The notes: generated by a model from the letters alone, not told the origin. Shown: positions 47,021 through 56,418, numbered from the stretch's first letter. The stretch: 64,000 nucleotides of DNA from Rhodospirillales bacterium (GCA_024653965.1 JANLGW010000043.1:1-64000), one strand, 5' to 3'. Made by a program: numbers and translations.

Positions 47021-48949
47021 TTGCTGCGCACCGTATTACAGATCAAGTGGGCGGAACTCCTCAAACCGTTCTATTGGATAGCGCCGCTCGTGCTCAGCGC
47101 CATACTGTTGGCGATGGAGCAGTTTTCCTACCTGCTGTTTCATTCCGTTGCCGAGGGCCTTTCCATCATCGTCGCTGCCATGATGGCGGTCACCGCCTGG
47201 CAAACCTACGACCTTTCCCGCGATCGTTTGTTCATGTTCTTGGGATGTGGTTTTTTCTGGGTCGCCGTCATCGATATGGCCCATGCATTTGTGTTTAAGG
47301 GCATGAATATTCTGCCCATTGAAAGCGCCAATCCGGCGACGCAATTGTGGATCGGTGCGCGCTACCTGGAAGCCTTGACTATTTTGCTGGCACTATTGCG
47401 GCTGAACGCTCCGCCCGCGCCGGGATGGCCTTTTGGGGGCATCGGCGTCGTTGCTTTAGGCATCATCGCAGCCGTATGGGTGGGCATCTTTCCCGACGCC
47501 TATATCGAACCCACCGGATTGACGCCGTTCAAGATCATCAGCGAATACATCATCATCGCCATCTTAGCCGGTTGCCTAATATTGCTCGGCCAGAGGCAGG
47601 ACCAACTGCCGCCCACGGTCATTGCGCCCCTGGGCATGGCGATCATCTTGACCATAGGATCGGAACTGGCTTTCACCTTTTACGTCGGTGTTTATGACCT
47701 TTCCAACTTGGTCGGCCACATTTTCAAATTGTTTGCGTTCTGGTTCGTGTTGATCGCCATCGTGCGCACCACGTTGGACCGACCATTCTCCGAGTTGCGG
47801 GTGCAAACGCAATTGCAAGAGCAAACTGCGAACGATCTGCGCGAAAGCGAGGAGCGGCTGCTGACCATCATGGGGAATGCCCAAGATGCGATCGTCATGA
47901 TCGACGCCCGCGGTCGGGTAATGTTTTGGAATGCCGCCGCCGAACGCATGTTTGGCCACACCGAGACCGAGGCCATGGGCCGAGACGTTCATGAGCTGTT
48001 GGCGCCGCCGGAAAACATGCCGCTGATCAAAAAGCGCCTCGCCGCGTTCGGCCAAACGGGGCAAGGCCCGGTAATCGGGGTAACGGTTGGCCTTGACGCA
48101 CGGCGCAGAGATGGCGTCACGATCCCGGTGGAATTGTCCGTATCGTCCGTCCACTACAAAAACGAATGGGCCGCCATCGCCACGGCCCGCGATCTCACCG
48201 AACGCAGAGAAGCCGAACGCCAATTGCGCCAGCTGCAAAAATCGGATGCCATCGAAAGCATGGCCGCAGGAATTGCGCACGACTTTAAAAACATGCTGCT
48301 GCCCATCATCAGCCTGACCGGCATGTGCTTAAGTTCGCTGCCCAAGGATTCACGCGAACATATTCGACTGGAAAAAGTTCTCGAAGCGGCAAACCGCGCC
48401 GCCGATCTGGCTAAGCGCATCCTCAATTTTTCCCATGAAGACAAGCCCGTCGTCGAAGAAACCGATCTGTCTGAGTTGGCCAGGGAAACCGCAGAGTTTC
48501 TGCGTTCCACGACATTAAAAAACATCGCCATCACAACAGACATTGAACCCGGCCTGATCGCCGCCATCGATGCCGAGCAAATCGTCAACGTGCTGGTCAA
48601 CCTCGGCAACAACGCCGCCGACGCCATGGGCGATAAAATCGGCGCGATGGCGATTGGCCTAACCAAACATACTCTCACTTACCGCGAAACGCTGGCGATC
48701 CCCCGACTAAAGCCGGGCCGGCCTTATGGCGTGTTGACAGTAAGCGACGAGGGCATTGGCATGGATGAGCCGACCATCGCGCGGATATTCGATCCGTTTT
48801 TCACCACCAAGGAAGTCGGCCACGGCACCGGGCTGGGCCTGCCCGTGGCCCACAGCATCGTGACCAAACATGGCGGCGCAATCGGCGTCAAAAGCACGCC
48901 GGGCAAAGGGACCAAGTTCACCGTCTATCTGCCCTTGGTGGGGGCGTAA
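47021..48949 (+). CDS. MASE3-PAS sensor histidine kinase
   Basis: The kinase has about seven membrane helices over residues 18-250, matching the MASE3 sensor with DMAHAFVFKGMNI. It continues with a PAS domain (about 273-395), a HisKA with H420 (GIAHDFKNMLLPI) and a HATPase with VNLGNNAADAM and GTGLGLPVAHS. The start is uncertain: TTG 47021 has an AGAGAGG at the right distance, whereas GTG 46994 does not. No receiver is fused or encoded next to it. The signal and partner are unknown. Confidence 0.86.
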   Translation: MLRTVLQIKWAELLKPFYWIAPLVLSAILLAMEQFSYLLFHSVAEGLSIIVAAMMAVTAWQTYDLSRDRLFMFLGCGFFWVAVIDMAHAFVFKGMNILPIESANPATQLWIGARYLEALTILLALLRLNAPPAPGWPFGGIGVVALGIIAAVWVGIFPDAYIEPTGLTPFKIISEYIIIAILAGCLILLGQRQDQLPPTVIAPLGMAIILTIGSELAFTFYVGVYDLSNLVGHIFKLFAFWFVLIAIVRTTLDRPFSELRVQTQLQEQTANDLRESEERLLTIMGNAQDAIVMIDARGRVMFWNAAAERMFGHTETEAMGRDVHELLAPPENMPLIKKRLAAFGQTGQGPVIGVTVGLDARRRDGVTIPVELSVSSVHYKNEWAAIATARDLTERREAERQLRQLQKSDAIESMAAGIAHDFKNMLLPIISLTGMCLSSLPKDSREHIRLEKVLEAANRAADLAKRILNFSHEDKPVVEETDLSELARETAEFLRSTTLKNIAITTDIEPGLIAAIDAEQIVNVLVNLGNNAADAMGDKIGAMAIGLTKHTLTYRETLAIPRLKPGRPYGVLTVSDEGIGMDEPTIARIFDPFFTTKEVGHGTGLGLPVAHSIVTKHGGAIGVKSTPGKGTKFTVYLPLVGA

Positions 48950-48953
48950 CGCA

Positions 48954-48987
48954 TAAAAAAACGGCGCCTGCAAGGGCGCCGCTTTTT
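48954..48987. terminator. Bidirectional intrinsic terminator
   Basis: A 7-bp stem CGGCGCC/GGCGCCG (48962-48968 with 48975-48981) has an A-run on the left and a T-run on the right. It lies between the convergent kinase and cheW genes and can serve both. Confidence 0.8.
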
Positions 48988-49018
48988 AATGACTGAATTT
49001 GCGACTTACGCCGCCCTA

Positions 49019-49681
49019 TTATGCAGCCTGGCCCTTCAAGTCCAGCAGGCGATCCACATCCAGTACCACCATCAACTGCTTGTCGAGACGATAAACGCCG
49101 CTGGCGAATTCACGCCACAACGGATCGAGCGTGCTGGGATTGCCTTCGTAAGATTTCTTCGACAGGCTGATGACGTCGCCGACGCTATCCACCAGCAAGG
49201 TATACAAATCGTTTTTGTGTTCCACCGTCACGGCCATCATGTGTTCACGGCGCTTGCGCTTGGCGGACTCGATCGCTTCGTGGGCACGCTCTTCGGCGGC
49301 GGCGGCGTTTTCCGCATCGGTCTTGGGCGTACCCCCGGCGGCGACAGCGCGCGCGTCGGCTTGAGCGGCTTCATCGACGATGCGCTGTTCCAACTGCGCG
49401 GCGCTTCGAGCGCTGGCGATGTCGCGACGCTCCAAGCCCAAACGCACGCGCACGTCGATAACGGTGACGATGCGCCCACGCAAATTGATGGAACCACGCA
49501 CTTCGGGCGGGGCCAGAGGAATGGAAGCGATGTTTTCCGGCAGCAAGATGTCTTGCACGATGAGAACCGGGATGCCGAACAATTGATCGGCGATATTAAA
49601 GGTCACGAATTCAGATAGGTTCTCCGCCACTTGGGCGGCGGCATCTTTGCCCCCAGCCTTTACCAATGCTTGACCTGCCAT
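49019..49681 (-). CDS. CheW-like chemotaxis coupling protein with helical insertion
   Basis: The 220-residue protein has both parts of a CheW domain: FVTFNIADQLFGIPVLIVQDI with SINLRGRIVTVIDVRVRLGL (25-83), and MAVTVEHKNDLYTLLVDSVGDV through LDKQLMVVLDVDRLL (149-213). Between them lie ~64 Ala- and charge-rich residues (about 84-147), probably helical and absent from ordinary CheW. CheW links receptors to CheA. ATG 49681 is preceded by AAGGG. There is no cheA or receptor gene nearby. Confidence 0.87.
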   Translation of the reverse strand: MAGQALVKAGGKDAAAQVAENLSEFVTFNIADQLFGIPVLIVQDILLPENIASIPLAPPEVRGSINLRGRIVTVIDVRVRLGLERRDIASARSAAQLEQRIVDEAAQADARAVAAGGTPKTDAENAAAAEERAHEAIESAKRKRREHMMAVTVEHKNDLYTLLVDSVGDVISLSKKSYEGNPSTLDPLWREFASGVYRLDKQLMVVLDVDRLLDLKGQAA

Positions 49682-49997
49682 CGAACCCTTACTCCCTTTT
49701 GGCCCCAAATTGTGCGGGCGCGAAACAAAAACACGTTTTCCAGATTGGGGGATACCCCCACAAAGCGCAACAAAAAATGCCGCACCCAGAAATGTCGACC
49801 CCGGAAATGTTGATAAAGTGTAACCGATTGTTCCGAATGCGGCAATCGCGCCCTTGGCGACCTTACGGCGATGTTCTCAATCGAATAAATTAAGGACGGA
49901 TTGTGCGTTTGCCGGTTGCTTGCACGGGGGTGGGCTGTAAACTGAGGCGCAGAAATATTTGGCTGAGTGTTTTAATCAGGTAATTGGGGGTGCTGAA
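49682..49997. other. Divergent intergenic region of cheW and the BON gene
   Basis: These 316 bases lie between cheW (leftward) and the BON lipoprotein (rightward). They include a TGGGGGATACCCCCA inverted repeat at about 49754-49768 and a weak rightward sigma70-like promoter: TTGCTT at 49916, 16 bp, TAAACT at 49938. No gene is visible. Confidence 0.4.
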
Positions 49998-50663
49998 ATG
50001 ACAACCGCTCGCGAAGGCAAAACCACCGCCGCAGCATGGCTGCCGATTGCGGTGACACTGGGAGCAACCCTGGGGGCGATCTTAAGCCTAGGTGCGTGCA
50101 GTCCGACCAGCAACGTTATCACCCATACCGCCCAGGCCGCATTTGAATCCCGTTTGACCGAAGAACAAGTGGTTGACGCCAAAATCAAGACAGGCATTTT
50201 GGATCGGATGATCGGTATCGATAAAATGCTTGCTTTGGATTTAAGCGTCGACGTGTGGAAAACCCGCGTGATGCTCACCGGCACGTTAAGCTCCACCGAC
50301 TTGCGCAATCGGGTCGCGCGCGCCGTGCAGCAAGACCCGCGTATTTCCGAGTTTTACAACGAAGTACGGATTGTTAGCGAGGGGGAACAAACCTCGCGCC
50401 GCGAATGGAAAGAAAAGGCTCAGTCCGGCGCGCAAAAGGCGGCAGAATCCTTTGAAGACTTTTGGATCGAAACCAAGATCAGCGCCCAGCTTATCGGCGC
50501 CAAGGACGTCAACTCCGTCAATTACCGCTGGCGCTCCGTTTTGGGCACGGTCTATCTTCTAGGCGAAGCGCAATCGGCCAAAGAACTCAATGCCGTGATA
50601 ACGATCATCAAAAACACCGAGGGCGTCAAATCGTTGAAGACCTATGCGCCAGTACGTGGATAA
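49998..50663 (+). CDS. BON-domain lipoprotein
   Basis: The 221-residue precursor has a signal peptide ending at a lipobox (SLGAC, Cys ~36). Two BON domains follow. The first is about 55-130 (DAKIKTGILDRMIGIDK and VMLTGTLSSTDLRNRVARAV) and the second about 145-218 (WIETKISAQLIGAKDV and VYLLGEAQSAKELNAVI). BON domains bind membranes or phospholipids and support envelope stability. A GGGGTG precedes ATG 49998. It lies 24 bp before ilvA. Confidence 0.87.
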   Translation: MTTAREGKTTAAAWLPIAVTLGATLGAILSLGACSPTSNVITHTAQAAFESRLTEEQVVDAKIKTGILDRMIGIDKMLALDLSVDVWKTRVMLTGTLSSTDLRNRVARAVQQDPRISEFYNEVRIVSEGEQTSRREWKEKAQSGAQKAAESFEDFWIETKISAQLIGAKDVNSVNYRWRSVLGTVYLLGEAQSAKELNAVITIIKNTEGVKSLKTYAPVRG

Positions 50664-50687
50664 ACTGCGAGGAATAAGTGCTAGTCC

Positions 50688-51920
50688 ATGAACATCACCT
50701 ATAAACACATCAAGTCCGCCGCCGAATTAATCGAAGGCCGGGTGCTGCGCACGCCGTTCGTTCCGTCGATGAAGTTTTCCGAACTCACCGGCGCAGACGT
50801 TTGGCTGAAGCTGGAAAACCTGCAACACACCGGCGCATTCAAGGTGCGCGGCGCATTGGTCAAACTTCTAAGCCTGAGCGAGGCCGAACGCAAAGCGGGC
50901 GTCATCGCCGCGTCGGCGGGCAACCATGCCCAAGGCGTTGGTTACTTCGCCCGCCAGTTGGGCATCCCCGCCATTATCGTCATGCCCAAAAACACCCCGT
51001 TTACCAAAATTTCGCGCACCGAGGCCTTGGGCGCCAAGGTGGTGTTGCACGGCAACGGCTTCATGCAAGCACGCGACCACGCCTTGGAACTCAGCAACAA
51101 AGAAGGTTATGCCTTCGTCCATCCCTACGACGACGAGCGCGTCATCGCGGGCCAGGGCACGGTGGCCATCGAAATGCTGGAACAAAAGCCCGATCTGGAC
51201 GCCATGATCGTATCCATCGGCGGCGGCGGCTTGATTTCGGGCATGGGCATTGCGGCCAAGGTGATGAAGCCGGAGATCGAGGTTTACGGCGTGCAGGCGG
51301 CGCTGTTTCCATCCATGTTCGACGCCTATCATCAAGTGGTGACAGAGTATTCCGGCGACCAAACCATCGCCGACGGCATCGCGGTCAAGGAACCCAGCGT
51401 CCGTACCCACGCCATCATCGACCGGGTTGTGGACGACGTCTTTTTGGCCGGCGAAATCGAAATCGAACAGGCTATTCAGGACTACCTGGAAATGCAGCGC
51501 ATCATTGCCGAAGGCGCGGGCGCGGCCCCGCTGGCGGCGCTGATGCGCAACAAAGACCGGTTCAAAGGCAAAAGCGTCGGGCTGGTGGTGTCGGGTGGCA
51601 ACATCGATTCTCGCATGTTGTCGTCGATCTTGATGCGCGGTCTGGCGCGCGAGGGCCGTCTGGCGAGCCTGCGCATCAATATCCCCGATATGCCCGGCGT
51701 GCTCGCCATCATCGCCAAGATTATCGGCGACAGCGGTTCCAACATCATCGAAGTGCATCACCAGCGTCTGTTTTCGGACGTGGCGTTGAAACAAACACAA
51801 ATCGACGTGGCGGTCGAAACCATTGACCGCAAACACGTTCAGGGATTGGTGGATAAATTATGCGACGCGGGCTTCGACACCAAGGTGATGAGTACCACCG
51901 CCGTCGAAGGCGAAAGATAA
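50688..51920 (+). CDS. ilvA: Threonine ammonia-lyase
   Basis: The 410-residue PLP enzyme has the PLP lysine K52 (TGAFKVRGAL), the SAGNHAQGV loop and the GGGGLISGMG phosphate site. A C-terminal ACT domain (about 330-408) begins LRINIPDMPGVLAIIAKIIG. It makes 2-oxobutyrate from threonine, feeding isoleucine synthesis. The single ACT domain is of the shorter TdcB-like type rather than the two regulatory domains of E. coli IlvA. Confidence 0.95.
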   Translation: MNITYKHIKSAAELIEGRVLRTPFVPSMKFSELTGADVWLKLENLQHTGAFKVRGALVKLLSLSEAERKAGVIAASAGNHAQGVGYFARQLGIPAIIVMPKNTPFTKISRTEALGAKVVLHGNGFMQARDHALELSNKEGYAFVHPYDDERVIAGQGTVAIEMLEQKPDLDAMIVSIGGGGLISGMGIAAKVMKPEIEVYGVQAALFPSMFDAYHQVVTEYSGDQTIADGIAVKEPSVRTHAIIDRVVDDVFLAGEIEIEQAIQDYLEMQRIIAEGAGAAPLAALMRNKDRFKGKSVGLVVSGGNIDSRMLSSILMRGLAREGRLASLRINIPDMPGVLAIIAKIIGDSGSNIIEVHHQRLFSDVALKQTQIDVAVETIDRKHVQGLVDKLCDAGFDTKVMSTTAVEGER

Positions 51921-51936
51921 CCCGAAAACCTAGCCT

Positions 51937-52140
51937 TTATGAGCCGCTCGAAGTTGTATCGAAGAGGTCTGGCGTATTTTGAATGCCATCGCGCAATTCA
52001 AGCTTACGGGCCTCTTGTGCACTCGGACGATATCTTTTGGAAAAAGCGCCGGTCGGCTTATAGGCACGAGCATCTTCAATCATATCTTCGGCGCGGCGAC
52101 GCAGGTGGTCCGATTTGTCGAGGTGTTGCCAAACTTTCAT
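51937..52140 (-). CDS. Very small hypothetical protein
   Basis: The 67-residue product starts at ATG 52140 with AGGA upstream. It is charged and probably helical (MKVWQHLDKSDHLRRRAEDM), with a polar tail. No domain is recognised. It is convergent with ilvA, only 17 bp apart. Confidence 0.5.
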   Translation of the reverse strand: MKVWQHLDKSDHLRRRAEDMIEDARAYKPTGAFSKRYRPSAQEARKLELRDGIQNTPDLFDTTSSGS

Positions 52141-52293
52141 GGTCTTTATCCTATCCAAAAGCTGCCTTACATCCGGATAACGCGTGATGGTGCAGTTTTA
52201 ATCCTCCCTACGCCTTTGATTTTGCATCTTTGTCGGCTGGACGCATATGATGGGCGTCACATGAGAAGGATGAATGATAACGCATTGAAATTA

Positions 52294-52896
52294 TTACTTT
52301 TTTGAAAAGATCAAGCGCGTGGAGCGGGTATCGTTGACTTCGATCACGCCATCGTAAGGCTGCCCGTCGGCCCAAAAGGAATTACTCACGAACAAGGTTC
52401 CGGGGCGCATTTCGGCCGCTACCTTGGCATGCAGCTTGGGCATCGGCACGGGTGACAAAAAAGCATAAACCACGTCAAACGCCGCCAAATTGGTCTTCCA
52501 CAGGGTTTGAAAGCGGACCTGCGCGTTGGGCAAAAAGGCCGTGCGCGCCTTGGCGATCAAGTACGGCCCCGGCGCGGTTTCCACGCCGACGATATCCCAA
52601 TCGGGCCTAGCGCGGGCCAGATAGGCCAATGTGCCGCCTAACCCGCAGCCGAGATCCACGAACGCCGGGCGTCTGCCAACGGCTATGGTTTCCCCGTCAA
52701 GCACCAAGGCCAGCGCCGCCCAGGTGGTGCGGTTGCTTAAATACAGTGGCACACGTTCCGAAAAGGTATTGGCGTAGAACAGGAAAATCAGGGCAAAGAC
52801 CGCCGGATAAACCCAAAGCGGCGGGTGCAGAAACAACGCCCCGACCATCAAGGCGGCGGCCAAAACGACGAACAGAAGGCGTAGTCTCATGTTCAT
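52294..52896 (-). CDS. Membrane-anchored SAM-dependent methyltransferase
   Basis: The 200-residue protein has two N-terminal transmembrane helices (about 5-22 and 28-45). A Rossmann methyltransferase domain follows, with FVDLGCGLGGTLAYLARARP for SAM binding and the acidic residue in IVGVETAP. The substrate is unknown. Membrane anchoring of a class I methyltransferase may point to a lipid or membrane-bound target. The next gene upstream on the same strand is a flavin reductase about 50 bp away. Confidence 0.75.
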   Translation of the reverse strand: MNMRLRLLFVVLAAALMVGALFLHPPLWVYPAVFALIFLFYANTFSERVPLYLSNRTTWAALALVLDGETIAVGRRPAFVDLGCGLGGTLAYLARARPDWDIVGVETAPGPYLIAKARTAFLPNAQVRFQTLWKTNLAAFDVVYAFLSPVPMPKLHAKVAAEMRPGTLFVSNSFWADGQPYDGVIEVNDTRSTRLIFSKK

Positions 52897-52943
52897 CCCT
52901 CTATTCCCTGCGGCTCATTCCCCGCATGGCCGACAAAAGCCCC

Positions 52944-53441
52944 TCACCCCGCCTCGCCGTTGAGCAAACGGTAACCACCTCGGAAATACACCAGCGGTTC
53001 ACGCCCCGGATCGCTTTCAACATGGGTAACCAAGCCAATGACGATCAGATGATCCCCCGCCGTGTATGTGGTTTCGATGGCGCATTCGATGATGGCGGCG
53101 GCGCTTTCCATCACCGGGGCGCCATTGAGACCTTCGCGCCACCCTGTGGCGGGAACAAGCCCCTCGCCCGGGCGGGCAAAGTGACCCGAGAGGTCGCGCT
53201 GATCTTCGGCCAGCATGCTGACAGAAAATCGCCCAGAATCAATAACGGCGCGAGACCTGGGCGATTCCAGGCCCAAACAAATCAAAATCAGCGGCGGTTT
53301 GAGCGAAACCGAGGTAAACGAATTCACCGTCATGCCGATGGAAAACCCATCGCGGCGCTTTGCGCCCAAGACGCATACGCCGGTGGTGAAACTGCCCATG
53401 GCATCGCGAAAATCGCGCTCGGAAACATTTGAAGAAGGCAC
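52944..53441 (-). CDS. Flavin reductase-like FMN-binding protein
   Basis: The 165-residue protein begins at a GTG seven bases after GGAGAA; longer frames add about 48 residues of unrelated sequence. It has the flavin reductase core DFRDAMGSFTTGVCVL, GMTVNSFTSVSLKPPLILICL and GDHLIVIGLVTHVE. Members reduce FMN or FAD with NAD(P)H for partner oxygenases. No such oxygenase gene lies in the window. Confidence 0.88.
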   Translation of the reverse strand: MPSSNVSERDFRDAMGSFTTGVCVLGAKRRDGFSIGMTVNSFTSVSLKPPLILICLGLESPRSRAVIDSGRFSVSMLAEDQRDLSGHFARPGEGLVPATGWREGLNGAPVMESAAAIIECAIETTYTAGDHLIVIGLVTHVESDPGREPLVYFRGGYRLLNGEAG

Positions 53442-53738
53442 GCTTGAATTCTCCGCGTTGGGCTTAAAGGGTGGGGCTTTGTCTGATGGTGCGCCAAACG
53501 CACAAAAACGAGAAGCCCACAAATAAGGCCCACAAATAAGGTATGTCTCGAGCAAGGCAAATAGATATTTGCCTTTATGGGCCAACCCTTTATCATATCA
53601 ATCCGCACTTCACCTGAAAAAACCGTTTAGCTTCATCAAATTGATCGACTCCCCACCCCTTTAATGAGCGATTATCCAAAATCAGACGCCAGCCATTTTG
53701 GGGTTCGGCAGGAAAGCACTTGATCTTGGTGTGATCTA

Positions 53739-53746
53739 GCCGATAA
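53739..53746 (+). promoter_or_regulatory. Candidate sigma28 (FliA) -10 element upstream of motA
   Basis: GCCGATAA is an exact match to the flagellar sigma28 -10 consensus and lies 45 bp before the motA start. The -35 at the expected place (TTGATCTT) does not match TAAAGTTT well, so the promoter is tentative. Confidence 0.4.
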
Positions 53747-53790
53747 CCTCAGTTCGGGCGCGCATTGAACGACAAAGGCACAAATAAAGA

Positions 53791-54654
53791 ATGCTTTTTA
53801 TTGCTGGTTTTTTAGTTGTTATCGGCGCGGTTATCGGCGGCTACATGGGGGGCGGCGGTCACCTTGAGGTATTGTGGCAACCCTTTGAATTTATGATTAT
53901 TTTTGGCGCTGGCATCGGCGCTTTTCTCATCTCGTTTCCCATGTCCGTCATCAAGGGCGTGGCCGGTAACTTCGCCAAGCTCATCAAGGGCGCAAAATAT
54001 TCCAAAAACAGCTATATCGAACTGCTGACGTGCATGTATTCGCTGTTCAAGCTTGCCAAGTCCAAGGGTGACTTGGCGCTGGAAGGGCACATCGAAAACC
54101 CGCACGAAAGCACGCTTTTCAACCAATTTCCCAGCTTTTCCGCCGACCATCATGCCTTGGAATTCATGTGCGATTATCTGCGGTTGCTGACGCTGGGCAC
54201 GTCCAACGCGCACGAAGTCGAATCGATCATGGACGCGGAACTGGAAATTCACCACAACGAAGGCCACGCCGTCGCCAGCGCCCTGTCTACGCTGGGCGAT
54301 TCGCTTCCCGCGCTCGGCATCGTGGCCGCCGTGTTGGGCATTATCCATACCATGGGGTCGATTACCGAGCCGCCGGAAGTTCTCGGCCACCTGATCGGCG
54401 GCGCACTGGTGGGTACGTTCAGCGGCATCTTGTTCTCGTATGGCTTCGTCAGCCCCATGGGCCTGTCCATGAATGCGATTTTAAGCGAAGAAGCGAACTA
54501 TTTTGTCAGCATTAAGTCGGGTATCATCGCACATATGCAGGGTTATGCGCCTCAGGTATCGATCGAATTCGCGCGCAAAACCATCCCTGGGCATCTAAGG
54601 CCCACATTTATGGAACTTGAAGAAGCCATCGAAAACGCCGGCAAAATCGAGTGA
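53791..54654 (+). CDS. motA: Flagellar stator protein MotA
   Basis: The 287-residue protein has four membrane helices. Its opening is GFLVVIGAVIGGYMGGGG, and the conserved charged cytoplasmic loop lies between helices 2 and 3. The stator proline region is LPALGIVAAVLGIIHTMGSI. With MotB it forms the proton channel that drives flagellar rotation. The GGGGH segment and long loop match the alphaproteobacterial type. motB follows after 30 bp. Confidence 0.95.
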   Translation: MLFIAGFLVVIGAVIGGYMGGGGHLEVLWQPFEFMIIFGAGIGAFLISFPMSVIKGVAGNFAKLIKGAKYSKNSYIELLTCMYSLFKLAKSKGDLALEGHIENPHESTLFNQFPSFSADHHALEFMCDYLRLLTLGTSNAHEVESIMDAELEIHHNEGHAVASALSTLGDSLPALGIVAAVLGIIHTMGSITEPPEVLGHLIGGALVGTFSGILFSYGFVSPMGLSMNAILSEEANYFVSIKSGIIAHMQGYAPQVSIEFARKTIPGHLRPTFMELEEAIENAGKIE

Positions 54655-54684
54655 ACCGGAAACTGACGGGACTCATAGGCGATC

Positions 54685-55620
54685 ATGGCTGACCAGCAAC
54701 CCATCATCATCAAAAAGATCAAGAAAGGTGGCGCAGGTGGCCACCACGGCGGCGCATGGAAAATCGCTTACGCCGACTTCGTGACCGCCATGATGGCGTT
54801 CTTTTTGCTGTTGTGGCTGTTGAATGCGGTGTCGCAAGAGCAATTGGAAGGCATTGCCGACTACTTTGCGCCCACCGTTTCATCGACTTCGCAAAGCGGT
54901 TCTGGACAAATCTTAGGCGGCACCACCGTGGCGGTCGATGGATCGCTGGAAGATACGGTTTCGCGCCCCTCCGTAACCATGGACCTGCCCCCACCCAAGG
55001 CCGGTTCGGGTGGCGAAGCCATGCAGGACGCCCCGGTACAAGCCGAAGTGGATGCTGAGGAAGCCAAGAAAAAGGCCGAACAGACGCAATTTGAAAAAGC
55101 CCAGGAGGATATGAAGGAAGCCTTAAAAAACATGCCTGAATTCCAACAACTGGCGCAGAGCATGATGATTGACAATACCCCGGAAGGGCTGCGCATCCAG
55201 ATCGTTGATCAAGACGGCCTGGCGATGTTTCCGTCTGGCCGCGCGACCCTATTCGACCACACCGAAAAAATGCTGAGTTTGGTGGTGTCCATCATCAATC
55301 AAATGCCGCAGCAGATCGCCATCAGCGGCCATACCGACGCAATCCCCATGGGTGGCGGTGATCAGACCTACACCAACTGGGAACTGTCCGCCGATCGCGC
55401 CAATGCCGCGCGCCGTTATTTGTTGAGCGCGGGCGTTTCTCAAGACCGCCTTGAGCGTGTGGTGGGGCGGGCCGCGACCGAACCGCTGCTGCCCGAAGAT
55501 CCGACCAATTCACGCAACCGGCGCCTATCCATCGTCTTGTTGCGCGGCACCGGCGCGGATGCCGCAGCCCCCGTAGACGTTCCCCGGCCCAGCATCATCC
55601 GGCCCGAAGATAATAAGTGA
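54685..55620 (+). CDS. motB: Flagellar stator protein MotB
   Basis: The 311-residue protein has one membrane helix (about 28-48) with the proton-carrying Asp31 in AYADFVTAMMAFFLLLWLLN. A periplasmic linker with a charged coil (about 120-150) follows, then an OmpA-like peptidoglycan-binding domain (about 165-300) with ISGHTDAIPMGG and NWELSADRANAARRYL. It anchors the stator to the cell wall. The C-terminus is Pro/Ala-rich. Confidence 0.95.
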   Translation: MADQQPIIIKKIKKGGAGGHHGGAWKIAYADFVTAMMAFFLLLWLLNAVSQEQLEGIADYFAPTVSSTSQSGSGQILGGTTVAVDGSLEDTVSRPSVTMDLPPPKAGSGGEAMQDAPVQAEVDAEEAKKKAEQTQFEKAQEDMKEALKNMPEFQQLAQSMMIDNTPEGLRIQIVDQDGLAMFPSGRATLFDHTEKMLSLVVSIINQMPQQIAISGHTDAIPMGGGDQTYTNWELSADRANAARRYLLSAGVSQDRLERVVGRAATEPLLPEDPTNSRNRRLSIVLLRGTGADAAAPVDVPRPSIIRPEDNK

Positions 55621-55669
55621 TCGGCCTAGGGCTAGCCCCCGGCCCGTGAAATCGTGTACGCTTTTGTCC

Positions 55670-56410
55670 ATGAAACACGAAGCCGCCCAAAAAACGCATT
55701 TCTTTTTCACCACCACGCCATTGCCGTGCCCCTATTTGAATGGACGCACGGAGCGGCGCATGGTGACTGAATTGATGGGCGGCGATGCAACGGATTTAAA
55801 CGACCGCTTGTCGTTGGCTGGATTTCGCCGCAGCCATACCATCGCCTATACTCCGGTGTGCGATGGCTGCGCGGCATGTGTATCGGTGCGCGTTCCGGTA
55901 CGCGACTTCAAACCTTCAAAGACCCAACGCAAAATCGTCACCCGCAATGCCGACTTGACGGCTGAAGACTGCGCGCCGGCAGCCACACCTGAGCAATATG
56001 CCCTGTTCAAAAACTATATCGACACCCGCCATGGGGACGGCGATATGGCCTTAATGAACGAAACGGACTATCGCGCGCTGGTCGAAGAAACGCCGGTGCG
56101 TTCCAGCCTGATCGAATTTCGCGATGCTCAAGGCGCTCTGCTGGCCGGGTGCCTTACCGACCGCCTGCACGACGGTCTTTCTGCCGTATACAGCTATTTT
56201 AACGTCGAGCAAAATACCCGCAGCCTCGGCACCTTCATGGTGTTGTGGTTGATCGAACGCGCGCGCCTTCAAGGGCTCGACTTCGTCTATCTTGGTTTTT
56301 GGGTTCAGGGCAGCACAAAAATGGACTACAAACGCAACTTCCGCCCCCTGGAGGCCTATACCCCATCGGGATGGAAGCGGCTCGACGATGCCCCCCGAAA
56401 AACCGCCTAA
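55670..56410 (+). CDS. bpt: Bacterial N-end rule aminoacyl-transferase (Bpt/ATE family)
   Basis: The 246-residue protein has the ATE N-terminal cysteine motif (CDGCAACVSVRVPV) and the C-terminal GNAT-like domain with YLGFWVQGSTKMDYKRNFRPLE. Bpt-type enzymes attach leucine to proteins with acidic N-termini for ClpAPS degradation. I chose the ATG at 55670; an in-frame GTG eight codons earlier has no better ribosome site. Confidence 0.92.
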   Translation: MKHEAAQKTHFFFTTTPLPCPYLNGRTERRMVTELMGGDATDLNDRLSLAGFRRSHTIAYTPVCDGCAACVSVRVPVRDFKPSKTQRKIVTRNADLTAEDCAPAATPEQYALFKNYIDTRHGDGDMALMNETDYRALVEETPVRSSLIEFRDAQGALLAGCLTDRLHDGLSAVYSYFNVEQNTRSLGTFMVLWLIERARLQGLDFVYLGFWVQGSTKMDYKRNFRPLEAYTPSGWKRLDDAPRKTA

Positions 56411-56418
56411 TCCAGACT

